The notes under the pieces: generated by a model | What the model was told of the DNA's origin: nothing | The model's input: the letters and a program-made list of their open reading frames with translations, nothing else | Database searches by the model: none | Program-made: the position numbers and the translations under genes | Part shown: in pieces, positions 6,757 to 14,519 of the stretch | Position numbering within the stretch: the stretch's first letter is position 1 | Layout of the letters: the number at the start of each line of letters is the position of its first letter | From: Actinomycetes bacterium | Lineage (GTDB): Bacteria; Actinomycetota; Actinomycetes; S36-B12; GCA-2699445 | Length of the DNA stretch: 19,749 nucleotides | Direction: 5' to 3' | NCBI GenBank assembly: GCA_022600255.1 | Contig: JAHZKU010000125.1 | Span: 1 to 19,749, forward strand

Positions 6757-9700
6757 CGGGCACCTCCACTTTGGGAATCAGGCTCCAGTTGCCCGCTACC
6801 CGGATCGTGCGACTTGGTCTTCCTTCGGCGCGATCGCCGGTCGTTGGTTGCGTCCGAATCCCCCGCCCGCTTGCGAAGGTCAATCTCCTTCGGATGTCCG
6901 CTCCTGCGTATGGCCCGCCTGGCCGCAACCAACGCCGCAAGCACCACCAACACCAAACCTGCCAGCGGAACCAACAATGTCAGTTGCCGAGGGGTGGCAT
7001 CGGGCGTCACAGCCAACGCAACTGGACCGTTCACATCTTGCCCCGTGGTGAACCGTTGCAGAGATCCGACATTGTCGGGATTCAGTTCGATCTCCCCTGC
7101 TCGGCCTTGCCAAAGCGGATCGCTGGTAGCCGCGATCGTCACTTCGTTGAACGGCGCGTCAGCACTAACAACAGTGTCGACCACGGCGGCGCCCGCGGCA
7201 GTGAACGTCACTGGAACCGAGACTGGACCCTCGGGCCCTTGAGCACGTGCCCGGGGAAGCCAACCGGAGATCTCCCACAGGCTGAAGCCGTTTGCCGTGG
7301 AAACTCGGGTGAGGCCCGGCACAGCATCCAGTTGGCGGGAGAGCCCACGATCGGTGGCGACGGTGGTCTGCACATATTTGATCGATGCTTCACCCAGTGT
7401 GGCCAGGTCGGCGGCTTCGACGTCGCCACTGGTCAGGCGCGAGATAGCGGTATTGAGCCCGGCGGTCGTGCTGGCGTCCGGGGCAAGCTCAGAATCTCCC
7501 AAGCTGGGTCCGTTCCCGGAGAAGATCAAGTACTCGTACTGGTCGCGACCCACTCCAGACACCAAGAGCACTCGCGGGGCCTGCTCCGAGAGCGTTTCGG
7601 TCAAGACGAAAGGTGAGACCGCCACCGGGTCTGACTTCTCCAGGATCTGGTTCTGTTCCAGCATCCACCACCCAGCCAGCAGCAGCGCGCTCGTGAGCAT
7701 CAGGCTGGGCCCCACAACCCCGACACTGCGACGGAAACGCGTGGGATCGGGGTCCACTGGCGAGTCTGCGTCTTCTTCAACATCGGGCTTGGGGCGATTC
7801 GCGGCAGCCACAATAATGACGATCAAGCCGATTCCAACCAGAATCGTTGCCGAACCTGGCCAGGCTGCGACGCCGGCCTCGTTCCACGGGACCGGCATTG
7901 GGTACAACAACTGCCAGACGGCCAGCCCAAGACCAACCGCGATACTGCTCCAGGCAAATGCTGCGACTCTGCTAATTCCGCGCGTCAGCGTGGCAAGTAG
8001 GCCCACGATCAGCAGCAGAGCACCGAACCAGAAGCTGGGGGCGGCCGGTCCGCCGGGCGATTGGAAGGCCAACTGCCATGCTTGCGCTGGGTCGGCGGCC
8101 AGAGCCGCATTGTTCACCCCAACATCAAGAAACAGCAGACCCGGGTTGGTCAGCAGATGGCCGCTCCACGGCCATAACAAGACCACTGGGAACACCGCAA
8201 CAAACCCCCAGCGGGGCAAACTGCTACGCCGACCTGGACTGGCCAGCGCCCACAGCAGTGCCAGCGTGAGCAGGGCGAGTCCCAGCGGCGGGGAAAACGC
8301 CAACAGGGCTGCCATCCCCAAGCTCACCAGGATCGTGCCGGGCCAAGCCGGCCGATTGAGCTTTGCCGGGGCCAAGCCCAACATGCCCACCAGTCCTCGC
8401 AGCACCAGAGGCAACAGGATCGCCACGGCCACGGTCCCGATCCGACCGCTGCCGATCGCCGCAATCGTGGCGGGCAACAGCCCGTAGGCCAGTGCTGCGG
8501 CGACGCGGGGAAACCCTGACACGAACCCTCTGAGTGCCCAGAAGGCCGTGGTACCGGCAAGAACTGGAGCCAGCAAGATCATGATTTGAACGGCCACGGT
8601 GGCGCTACCCAAGAACACCAAAGCGACGCCTGCTAGGAAAGCCAGGAAGGGCGGCGCTGCGACATCCGAGCCAAGCCCAACATCGTGCCAGGCAGCAGTG
8701 AAACTGGCGAAGAGACCACTGGCGGACGACGGGGTTGGCAACAAGGCGCCGCCGTGGATCTGACCGGAACCAAACCACATTTCTCTGGTGGCAAACACAC
8801 TCACCAAGAACAGGGGCAAGGCCACGGCCGCAAACCAGTTGCCCGCCACTCGGCCACGCCGCCGAATCGACTGCATTGAATCGTTGGACCCGTGGTCCAG
8901 AAAACGCGGAACTGCTTCCTGCCAGTAGGACCCGTTCCGGCTCAGGGCTTTGCGGCGCCTGCGAACCTCGCGACGCGGGACCACTTTGGTCTGGGCAGTA
9001 CCCCGACGGATTCGCCACAACATACGGACTTGGAGGACAGGAGCGAAACCAGCAACTAGCCGATCCCAGACCGATCCTGAGGCAAGCCCAAAAACCGCTA
9101 ATAGTGCGCCGAAAGTGCCCGCCACCATGACTCGGAGCGCCGTGAACGGCAGGCGCCACAACGGCGCCTGGGCCAGACTGTTGAGGTTGGCCGAACGCCG
9201 CTGCGCACGGTCAGCGTTCCCCCGCACCTTCAGCCCGGACCGGCGACCGGCGGCCCCGGCGGCCCGATGGTTAATTACGGCTTTAGGGGCCACCACGACT
9301 TGCCCACCGGCCCGCTGGACGCGGTAGCAGAAATCGGCATCGTCCCCGAACAGCGGCTGCGCTTTGGTGAACCCGCCGAGTTGTTCCCAGATGTCCCGTC
9401 GCACCAGCATGCCGCAACTGTCTACTGCGAAGACCTTGGATCGGTGGTCGTACTGACCCTGATCCAACTCTTTTGGCTCAATGCCGGTGATCCTGCGACC
9501 CGTGCTGGTGTAGGAGAACCCGAGTTCGGCCACGATGCCGGTATTTCGCCACTTGTGCAGTTTGGGTCCGATCACCCAGGCATCTGGGTTCTCTTGTGCC
9601 ACCGCCAGCAATTGGGTCAGGGAATCTGGGGCCACTTCACAGTCGTCGTGCAGAATCCAGATCCAGTTCCGGCGATCAACCGCCGGGTCAGCTTCAGCAC

Positions 9701-10229
9701 CGTTTTCGTCAGACACGACCTGTTCTCTGGGACTGGCCCCATCGGACAGATCGATCACCGCAGAGGAGCCGCCCGAACCCTGTGAATCGGTGACCGCGCC
9801 GTCAGCCGGGCTCACAGCCTCTGTCGTGCTGGCCCGTTTTCCGTCGGTCAAATCCACAATCGCATCACTGTCGATGGCACTAACCGACTGCTGGATTCCA
9901 GCCGCCACGGCGGCTCCGAAACCAGTGCGGACATCCAGACCCACGATCTGGTTGGCCAGCCCGCTGGCCTCGACAAGGGCGACCGAGTCGTCCTGTGATC
10001 CGGTGTCGACGGCGCAAACTGAGTCTGGTTTGCGCGTTAGCTTGTCCAGAGACGCGAGCGCTCGCGGTAGCCAGCGCGCACCATTGTGCGTGACCAGCAC
10101 TGCGTCGACCCGTGCCTGCTCAGCGGAATCTCTGGGTCCAGACTGGGCTGCTTGCGGATTCGCAACCGAGCCAGCTGAAGTGTCTCCCCAAAAATGAGAT
10201 ACCGAAGTGGTCATACCGCTCCCTACCAT
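6753..10229 (-). CDS. Large membrane glycosyltransferase, family 2 catalytic domain plus multi-TM region
   Basis: 1158 residues. The N-terminal part is a GT2/GT-A domain: VDAVLVTHNGARWLPRAL (41-58), AVDTGSQDDS (73-82), the acidic metal-site strand WIWILHDDC (189-197), GMLVRRDIWEQLGGF (273-287) and FGDDADFCYRV (294-304). After a basic stretch (about 405-460) come many hydrophobic segments, roughly 464-900, then an extracytoplasmic-looking domain and a last TM segment (LVPLAGLVLVVLAALVAA) with a basic tail. It probably transfers a sugar in building an envelope polysaccharide; donor and acceptor are unknown. A roughly 70-residue Ser/Asp/Gly-rich stretch (118-187) interrupts the GT2 domain between the GFGAAVAAG helix and the HDD strand. 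The start is ambiguous: ATG 10229 has GAGGA nine to ten bases upstream, ATG 10214 has AGGGAG four bases upstream. It is coupled to the DUF5719 gene by ATGA. Confidence 0.88.
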   Translation of the reverse strand: MVGSGMTTSVSHFWGDTSAGSVANPQAAQSGPRDSAEQARVDAVLVTHNGARWLPRALASLDKLTRKPDSVCAVDTGSQDDSVALVEASGLANQIVGLDVRTGFGAAVAAGIQQSVSAIDSDAIVDLTDGKRASTTEAVSPADGAVTDSQGSGGSSAVIDLSDGASPREQVVSDENGAEADPAVDRRNWIWILHDDCEVAPDSLTQLLAVAQENPDAWVIGPKLHKWRNTGIVAELGFSYTSTGRRITGIEPKELDQGQYDHRSKVFAVDSCGMLVRRDIWEQLGGFTKAQPLFGDDADFCYRVQRAGGQVVVAPKAVINHRAAGAAGRRSGLKVRGNADRAQRRSANLNSLAQAPLWRLPFTALRVMVAGTFGALLAVFGLASGSVWDRLVAGFAPVLQVRMLWRIRRGTAQTKVVPRREVRRRRKALSRNGSYWQEAVPRFLDHGSNDSMQSIRRRGRVAGNWFAAVALPLFLVSVFATREMWFGSGQIHGGALLPTPSSASGLFASFTAAWHDVGLGSDVAAPPFLAFLAGVALVFLGSATVAVQIMILLAPVLAGTTAFWALRGFVSGFPRVAAALAYGLLPATIAAIGSGRIGTVAVAILLPLVLRGLVGMLGLAPAKLNRPAWPGTILVSLGMAALLAFSPPLGLALLTLALLWALASPGRRSSLPRWGFVAVFPVVLLWPWSGHLLTNPGLLFLDVGVNNAALAADPAQAWQLAFQSPGGPAAPSFWFGALLLIVGLLATLTRGISRVAAFAWSSIAVGLGLAVWQLLYPMPVPWNEAGVAAWPGSATILVGIGLIVIIVAAANRPKPDVEEDADSPVDPDPTRFRRSVGVVGPSLMLTSALLLAGWWMLEQNQILEKSDPVAVSPFVLTETLSEQAPRVLLVSGVGRDQYEYLIFSGNGPSLGDSELAPDASTTAGLNTAISRLTSGDVEAADLATLGEASIKYVQTTVATDRGLSRQLDAVPGLTRVSTANGFSLWEISGWLPRARAQGPEGPVSVPVTFTAAGAAVVDTVVSADAPFNEVTIAATSDPLWQGRAGEIELNPDNVGSLQRFTTGQDVNGPVALAVTPDATPRQLTLLVPLAGLVLVVLAALVAARRAIRRSGHPKEIDLRKRAGDSDATNDRRSRRRKTKSHDPGSGQLEPDSQSGGAR

Positions 10230-10258
10230 TAGCCGAGTTCCTCGGCAACGATAAGCGA

Positions 10259-10283
10259 CAAATCCCCCGACCGGGCTGATTTG
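10259..10283. terminator. Hairpin between whiB2 and the glycosyltransferase
   Basis: Inverted repeat CAAATC (10259-10264) and GATTTG (10278-10283), with an inner CCC/GGG stem around a four-base loop and a 2x2 internal bulge. It lies 52 bp downstream of the whiB2 stop and upstream of the glycosyltransferase starts. There is no strong T-tract in either direction, so it may be an imperfect terminator of whiB2 or a leader structure of the glycosyltransferase mRNA. Confidence 0.35.
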
Positions 10284-10334
10284 GGGCGGGTAGTGCGTCG
10301 ATTTCCTGCAGTCAGCTAACCCAGTACTTCAGGC

Positions 10335-10592
10335 TTAGCCTGCTTCGCGCTTGAGGCGACGCCGCTCGCGCTCGCTTAGGCCACCCCAGATCCCGAAGCG
10401 CTCATCATTCTCGAGCGCATATTCCAAGCAATCAGTCTGCACCTCGCAGGAAAGGCACACCTTCTTGGCCTCGCGGGTGCTCCCGCCCTTCTCCGGAAAA
10501 AACGCCTCCGGATCCGTCTGCGCGCACAGCGAGCGCTCCTGCCAGGACATTTCCTCTGGCTCGGTAGCTGGTAGCAATATCATTTCACCCAT
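10335..10592 (-). CDS. whiB2: WhiB2/WhmD-type iron-sulfur transcription regulator
   Basis: An 85-residue Wbl protein. Four cysteines, C23, C46, C49 and C55 (C-x22-C-x2-C-x5-C), hold a [4Fe-4S] cluster. The block AQTDPEAFFPEKGGSTREAK is characteristic of WhiB2/WhmD. The loop GIWGG precedes the basic DNA-binding tail SERERRRLKREAG. WhiB2 (WhiB in Streptomyces, WhmD in mycobacteria) works with WhiA on septation and cell-division genes and is often essential. The ATG at 10592 has a consensus AGGAGG eight bases upstream; an internal ATG at codon 4 is less well placed. The gene stands alone between fbiC and the glycosyltransferase with its own upstream region of about 280 bp, so it is probably transcribed independently. 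Confidence 0.97.
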   Translation of the reverse strand: MGEMILLPATEPEEMSWQERSLCAQTDPEAFFPEKGGSTREAKKVCLSCEVQTDCLEYALENDERFGIWGGLSERERRRLKREAG

Positions 10593-10685
10593 AGTGGTGC
10601 CCTCCTGTTGTCCCCTACACCTAGCGCCAGCCCGACCGAACCACCCAGATCCGATCGCGTCCCTTCCCGAACGAACTGACGCTTA

Positions 10686-10695
10686 TGTAATTACA
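10686..10695. promoter_or_regulatory. Perfect palindrome over the whiB2 -10 element
   Basis: TGTAATTACA is a perfect 10-bp palindrome and includes the proposed -10 hexamer. It is AT-only at its centre in an otherwise GC-rich region. It could be an operator for a dimeric regulator or simply a result of the -10 sequence; which regulator is unknown. Confidence 0.35.
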
Positions 10696-10718
10696 AGCAT
10701 GTCATTCGGTTACGTCAA
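10690..10718 (-). promoter_or_regulatory. Candidate whiB2 promoter, near-consensus -35/-10
   Basis: On the minus strand, TTGACG (10713-10718) and TGTAAT (10690-10695) are separated by exactly 17 bp. Both match the housekeeping sigma consensus at five of six positions. A transcript would start near 10683 and give a leader of about 90 bases ending in the strong whiB2 ribosome binding site. Confidence 0.6.
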
Positions 10719-10734
10719 GGGAGAATCCAATATC

Positions 10735-10803
10735 TGTGGACGACACTCCCAAGAATTGGCACATCTTGGGGCAAACGGACAAAACGGACACGAGATATCC
10801 ACA
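10735..10803. repeat. Short repeats and DnaA-box-like sites upstream of whiB2
   Basis: Two sites each one base off a TTRTCCACA-type DnaA box lie in opposite orientation: TCGTCCACA on the minus strand (10735-10743) and ATATCCACA on the plus strand (10795-10803). Between them is a tandem direct repeat of AAACGGAC (10773-10780 and 10782-10789, 9-bp period). All lie upstream of the proposed whiB2 -35. Function is not shown; matches this short can occur by chance. Confidence 0.3.
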
Positions 10804-10874
10804 AGATGGTCGGGCGTGCCGCGGCCAGGCTGGCTGGCTAGGCGGTTCGAGGAAATGCTGGATACCACTCCGCG

Positions 10875-13421
10875 TTAGTTCGACTGGACCAGCGTGCCGT
10901 ATGACGTGGTCCGCTGCCGGGCTGGTCGATTGATCCCCGCAGCGATTTCCACCAACTCAGGCACCGTGAGTGCGCTGCCGTGGTCCGAGCCGGCCATCCG
11001 CGAGATGGTTTCCTCCATCAAGGTGCCGCCTAGGTCGTTGGCGCCACCCTGGAGCATTTGGGCGCAGCCGGCCGGGCCCAACTTGACCCAAGAACACTGA
11101 ATGTTGTCGATGGCTCCAGCCAACATGATGCGAGCCATCGCATGAACGGCGACGTTGTCCCGGGCGGTCGGACCGGGGCGGGCCACGCCGGCCAAATAGA
11201 TGGGCGATTGCTGGTGTACGAACGGCAGCGGCACGAACTCGCTAAATCCCCCCGATCGCTCCTGCAGACTTCGGATCAGGGCGATGTGACGCACCCAGTG
11301 CTCAGGTTGATCAACATGGCCGAACATCATGGTCGCCGTAGATGGCAAACCCACCTCGTGAGCGGTCGTCACCACGTCGATCCAGGACTGGGTCGGGAGT
11401 TTGCCCTTGGTCAGAATCCAGCGAACATCATCGTCCAAGATCTCAGCGGCCGTTCCGGGGATGGAATCCAAGCCAGCCGCTTTTGCCGCCGTGAGCCAGT
11501 CTCTATAGGACATGTTGGCTTTGGAAGCGCCGTTGACAACCTCCATGGGACTAAACGCGTGCAGATGAATGCTGGGACGCCGCGCCTTCACCGCCGCCGC
11601 GAGATCAAAGTAGGCGGTTCCGGGAAGATCAGGATGAATCCCGCCTTGCATGCAGATTTCGGTCGCGCCAGCTTCGGCCGCCTCATCTACCCGATCCCCT
11701 ACCTCAGCCAGGCTCAGGGTGAAGGCGTCCGCGTCCTCGGCTCGTTGCGCAAACGCGCAGAACCGACAGCCCGTATAGCAAACATTGGTGAAGTTGAGGT
11801 TGCGATTTACCACATAGGTAATGTCCTCGCCCACGGCATCACGCCGTAGCCCGTCCGCAATCTGGCTCAAGGCAGCCAGGGCCTTGCCATCGGCCCTCAT
11901 CAGCGCCGCCGCCGCCGCAAAGTTTTCTTCCCGGGCCAAGGCCGCAGGATCTGATTCAGCTAGGGCGAGTCCCTGACGCTCGTCCGGTTCCAGTCTGGCG
12001 CTGGCTGCCTGACCGGCGGCTGACACCTGACCTGCAATTACATCCCAATCCCCAAAAACACTGGCGACATCGGCGCGCGTGGTCGCGCGACGGCCCACGA
12101 GATCGATCGTCTCGCCGAGGTCCACCCGACCCCCGCCATTACGCGCCGCAAACCCCTCATAGCCCGGATCCGGCGCCTGCCAGGGCAATCCAGCGGGCAC
12201 TGCAGGTGAGGCGGCGAGTCCGTCAGATTGCGCTAGAGCGCGCACATGCGGCTGCACCCTTGGATCGATCCAGCGGTCTTGATCGCGCACGTATTCGGGA
12301 TGCACTGTGAGCCGCGGGGCTAGGGATAACTCAAGAGTCGCCAGTGTGGCCCGCACGCCGGCGATCTGCGGCCAAGGGCGCTCGGGGTTCACATGGTCCG
12401 GTGTCACTGGACTGATGCCGCCCAGGTCGTCCACACCGGCCCCGACCAAGTCCGCCAGTTCACCTGGATCGCTCAAGTTCGGGGGCACCTGCAGCCGCAA
12501 CTTCGGCCCCAGCAAGACTCGGGTCGTCGCAATCGCCGCCAAATAAGCCTCGTGGGCTAGGTCGGGGCGTCGTGCTGCCGCAGTACCGGGTTTGGCACGG
12601 AAGTTCTGGATCAGAACCTCTTGGATGTGGCCGAATTCCCGCGCAGACTCGCGGATCGCCAGAATCGACTCAATGAGTTCCACATCAGTCTCGCCGATCC
12701 CCAAGAGCAGTCCGGTAGTAAAGGGGATGGACGAACGACCAGCGTCGGCCAACACGCGCAGTCGCACGGCGGGATCCTTGTCCGGCGAACCGTAGTGCAC
12801 TTCCCCTTTCTGCTCAAACAACCGCCGACTGGTGGTCTCCAGCATCATCCCCATACTGGGCGCCACCGGACGCAAAATCTGCATCTGGCGCCACGTCATG
12901 ACCCCCGGGTTCAAGTGCGGTAACAGACCGGTTTCTTCCAGAACCGCAATGGCACTGGCCCTCAGATACGCATGCGTATCGCTGAAACCCTGCGCATCAA
13001 GCCATTCTTGGGCCGCGGGCCAACGCGCTTCGGGGGCGTCACCCAAGGTGAAGAGCGCCTCTAGACACCCCGCGGCCGCGCCCGCGCGGGCAATCTGCAG
13101 CACCTCGTCACGGGATAGGAACAGACTCTGCCCCTCGCGGCGCAGTGTGGCCGGGTCAGTGGCAAAGGTGCAGTAGGAACACCGGTCCCGGCACAATCTC
13201 GTCAGCGGGATGAAGACCTTGGGAGAGTACGTGATCACCCCAGGCCGCTTGGCATCCAGTAAGCCATGGTCCCTGATCCGACTTGCCGTCGCCATCAGGT
13301 CGCGCAGGTCTTGGCCCCGTGCTGCTAGCAGCGCCACACTCTCGGCCGTGTTCAGGGTCTTGCCTGCATCCGCTCGCCCGATGGCTCGGCGCACTTGCCG
13401 CTCGTTTGGCTCACTGGTCAC
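10875..13421 (-). CDS. fbiC: FO synthase, fused CofG/CofH radical SAM protein
   Basis: Makes Fo, the deazaflavin chromophore of coenzyme F420, from 5-amino-6-(D-ribitylamino)uracil and tyrosine using two radical SAM centres. At 848 residues it is close to the mycobacterial length. The CofG-like half has the cluster motif CRDRCSYC (C77, C81, C84), then LFTLGDAPEARW and FTTGLLLGIGET. The CofH-like half has CYTGCRFC (C548, C552, C555), then AGATEICMQGGIHPDLPGT, IPGTAAEILDD and GGANDLGGTLMEETISRMAG. It ends with the usual RPARQRTTSY. I chose GTG 13421 because the conserved protein begins there; the upstream in-frame stretch overlaps fbiA on the other strand and looks non-coding. TACCCT lies six bases before this GTG. 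The gene diverges from fbiA. Confidence 0.96.
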   Translation of the reverse strand: MTSEPNERQVRRAIGRADAGKTLNTAESVALLAARGQDLRDLMATASRIRDHGLLDAKRPGVITYSPKVFIPLTRLCRDRCSYCTFATDPATLRREGQSLFLSRDEVLQIARAGAAAGCLEALFTLGDAPEARWPAAQEWLDAQGFSDTHAYLRASAIAVLEETGLLPHLNPGVMTWRQMQILRPVAPSMGMMLETTSRRLFEQKGEVHYGSPDKDPAVRLRVLADAGRSSIPFTTGLLLGIGETDVELIESILAIRESAREFGHIQEVLIQNFRAKPGTAAARRPDLAHEAYLAAIATTRVLLGPKLRLQVPPNLSDPGELADLVGAGVDDLGGISPVTPDHVNPERPWPQIAGVRATLATLELSLAPRLTVHPEYVRDQDRWIDPRVQPHVRALAQSDGLAASPAVPAGLPWQAPDPGYEGFAARNGGGRVDLGETIDLVGRRATTRADVASVFGDWDVIAGQVSAAGQAASARLEPDERQGLALAESDPAALAREENFAAAAALMRADGKALAALSQIADGLRRDAVGEDITYVVNRNLNFTNVCYTGCRFCAFAQRAEDADAFTLSLAEVGDRVDEAAEAGATEICMQGGIHPDLPGTAYFDLAAAVKARRPSIHLHAFSPMEVVNGASKANMSYRDWLTAAKAAGLDSIPGTAAEILDDDVRWILTKGKLPTQSWIDVVTTAHEVGLPSTATMMFGHVDQPEHWVRHIALIRSLQERSGGFSEFVPLPFVHQQSPIYLAGVARPGPTARDNVAVHAMARIMLAGAIDNIQCSWVKLGPAGCAQMLQGGANDLGGTLMEETISRMAGSDHGSALTVPELVEIAAGINRPARQRTTSYGTLVQSN

Positions 13422-13427
13422 CTTCTC

Positions 13428-13455
13428 AGGGTAAACGCACCTTGCCCGCCGTCCA
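13428..13455 (-). promoter_or_regulatory. Candidate fbiC promoter (leaderless)
   Basis: On the minus strand, TGGACG (13450-13455) and TACCCT (13428-13433) are 16 bp apart. The -10 ends six bases before the fbiC GTG, so transcription would begin at or beside the start codon. No proper Shine-Dalgarno is present. Confidence 0.4.
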
Positions 13456-13487
13456 CCCGCCCGAACCTGCCTGTCAGGATGGAAGCC

Positions 13488-14519
13488 ATGCATGCGGTCG
13501 TGTTGGCAGGTGGTTACGGTGGAGCGCGGTTCGCGCGCGGACTCAGGGATTTTCTGGCTGAGCAAGGGAAGTCCGACGCCGACGAGATCACCGTGATCGC
13601 CAATGTCGCCGACGACATTCGATTGCACGGGCTGCACATCTCGCCGGATCTCGACACCATCATGTACACGCTGGGTGATGGACTGGACGAGGAGCGTGGT
13701 TGGGGACGGCGCGACGAGTCATTCTCGGCCGCGCAGGAGTTTGCAGCCTACGGCGCCGTCTCCTGGTTCGGCCTAGGAGATCGCGACCTGGCCACGCACG
13801 TCATTCGTACCCAAATGCGGGAGGGCGGATACTCCCTCACCGAGGTGACCGCGGCGCTCTGTCAGCGCTGGCAGCCTGGGGTGACGTTGTTGCCCGCCAC
13901 TGACGACCGACTCGAGACTCACGTTGTTGTGCAGGTGGATTCACCTTCGTCAGGCGCCGGAGTTGCGGCTGTCACCAGTGCTGGCGCAGACAAAGCGATT
14001 CATTTTCAAGAATGGTGGATTCGGTACCGCGCCGATGTCCCGACCAAGTCTTTTGTCCTCGTCGGGGCCGAACAAGCCCGCCCCACACCCGCGGTCCTTG
14101 CCGCACTGAGGAATGCCGATGTCGTCTTTCTCGCGCCGAGCAACCCGATCGTCAGTGTGGATCCAATCCTCAAGGTTCCTGGAATGCGGACGGCCCTGCT
14201 GGCGGCCTCAGCCCCAATCATCGGGATCTCGCCGCTGATCGGCGGGAAACCACTAAGAGGCATGGCCGACAAGTGCCTGGCGGTTGCCGAGATTGAGCCA
14301 AGTGCCGCAGGCATCGCACACTACTACGGTCGGCGCGGGGAGGGTGGCGTGCTAGACGGGTGGTTGGTCGACAGCCAAGACAGCGATCTGGTCCCCCAAA
14401 TCCAGGCCGACGGGATGCCGGCTGCGGCTGTCCCCTCAGTCATGCACAACAAGGAGGCCAGCATGACCCTCGCCCGGGAAGCGCTGACCTTCGCCGATTC
14501 GCCGGCGGTGCGTTCATGA
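13488..14519 (+). CDS. fbiA: 2-phospho-L-lactate transferase family (CofD/FbiA)
   Basis: Transfers a phospho-lactyl or phosphoenolpyruvyl moiety from its guanylyl-activated form to Fo, giving (dehydro-)F420-0. 343 residues. Family signatures: the N-terminal LAGGYGGARFARG (6-18), NVADD (39-43), SPDLDT (52-57), and APSNPIVSVDPIL and SPLIGGKPLRGMADK further on. I prefer the ATG at 13488, because the family begins directly with the LAGG motif and AGGA lies eight bases upstream. An ATG at 13479 would add three residues but has AGG directly abutting it. The stop overlaps the fbiB ATG (ATGA). It is divergent from fbiC, with 66 bp between the starts. Confidence 0.95.
   Translation: MHAVVLAGGYGGARFARGLRDFLAEQGKSDADEITVIANVADDIRLHGLHISPDLDTIMYTLGDGLDEERGWGRRDESFSAAQEFAAYGAVSWFGLGDRDLATHVIRTQMREGGYSLTEVTAALCQRWQPGVTLLPATDDRLETHVVVQVDSPSSGAGVAAVTSAGADKAIHFQEWWIRYRADVPTKSFVLVGAEQARPTPAVLAALRNADVVFLAPSNPIVSVDPILKVPGMRTALLAASAPIIGISPLIGGKPLRGMADKCLAVAEIEPSAAGIAHYYGRRGEGGVLDGWLVDSQDSDLVPQIQADGMPAAAVPSVMHNKEASMTLAREALTFADSPAVRS

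Noticed and set aside
7297..8487. Plus-strand open frame of 396 codons opposite the glycosyltransferase gene.
   Set aside because: Antisense shadow with biased Ser/Pro/Arg composition and no domain pattern; the opposite frame encodes consistent membrane segments.
13422..13637. N-terminal extension of fbiC by 72 codons.
   Set aside because: The extension overlaps fbiA on the opposite strand, has no family similarity, and the FbiC length is right from GTG 13421.
14360..14515. Upstream extension of fbiB.
   Set aside because: It lies inside fbiA in another frame; the ATGA overlap and family N-terminus fix the start at 14516.
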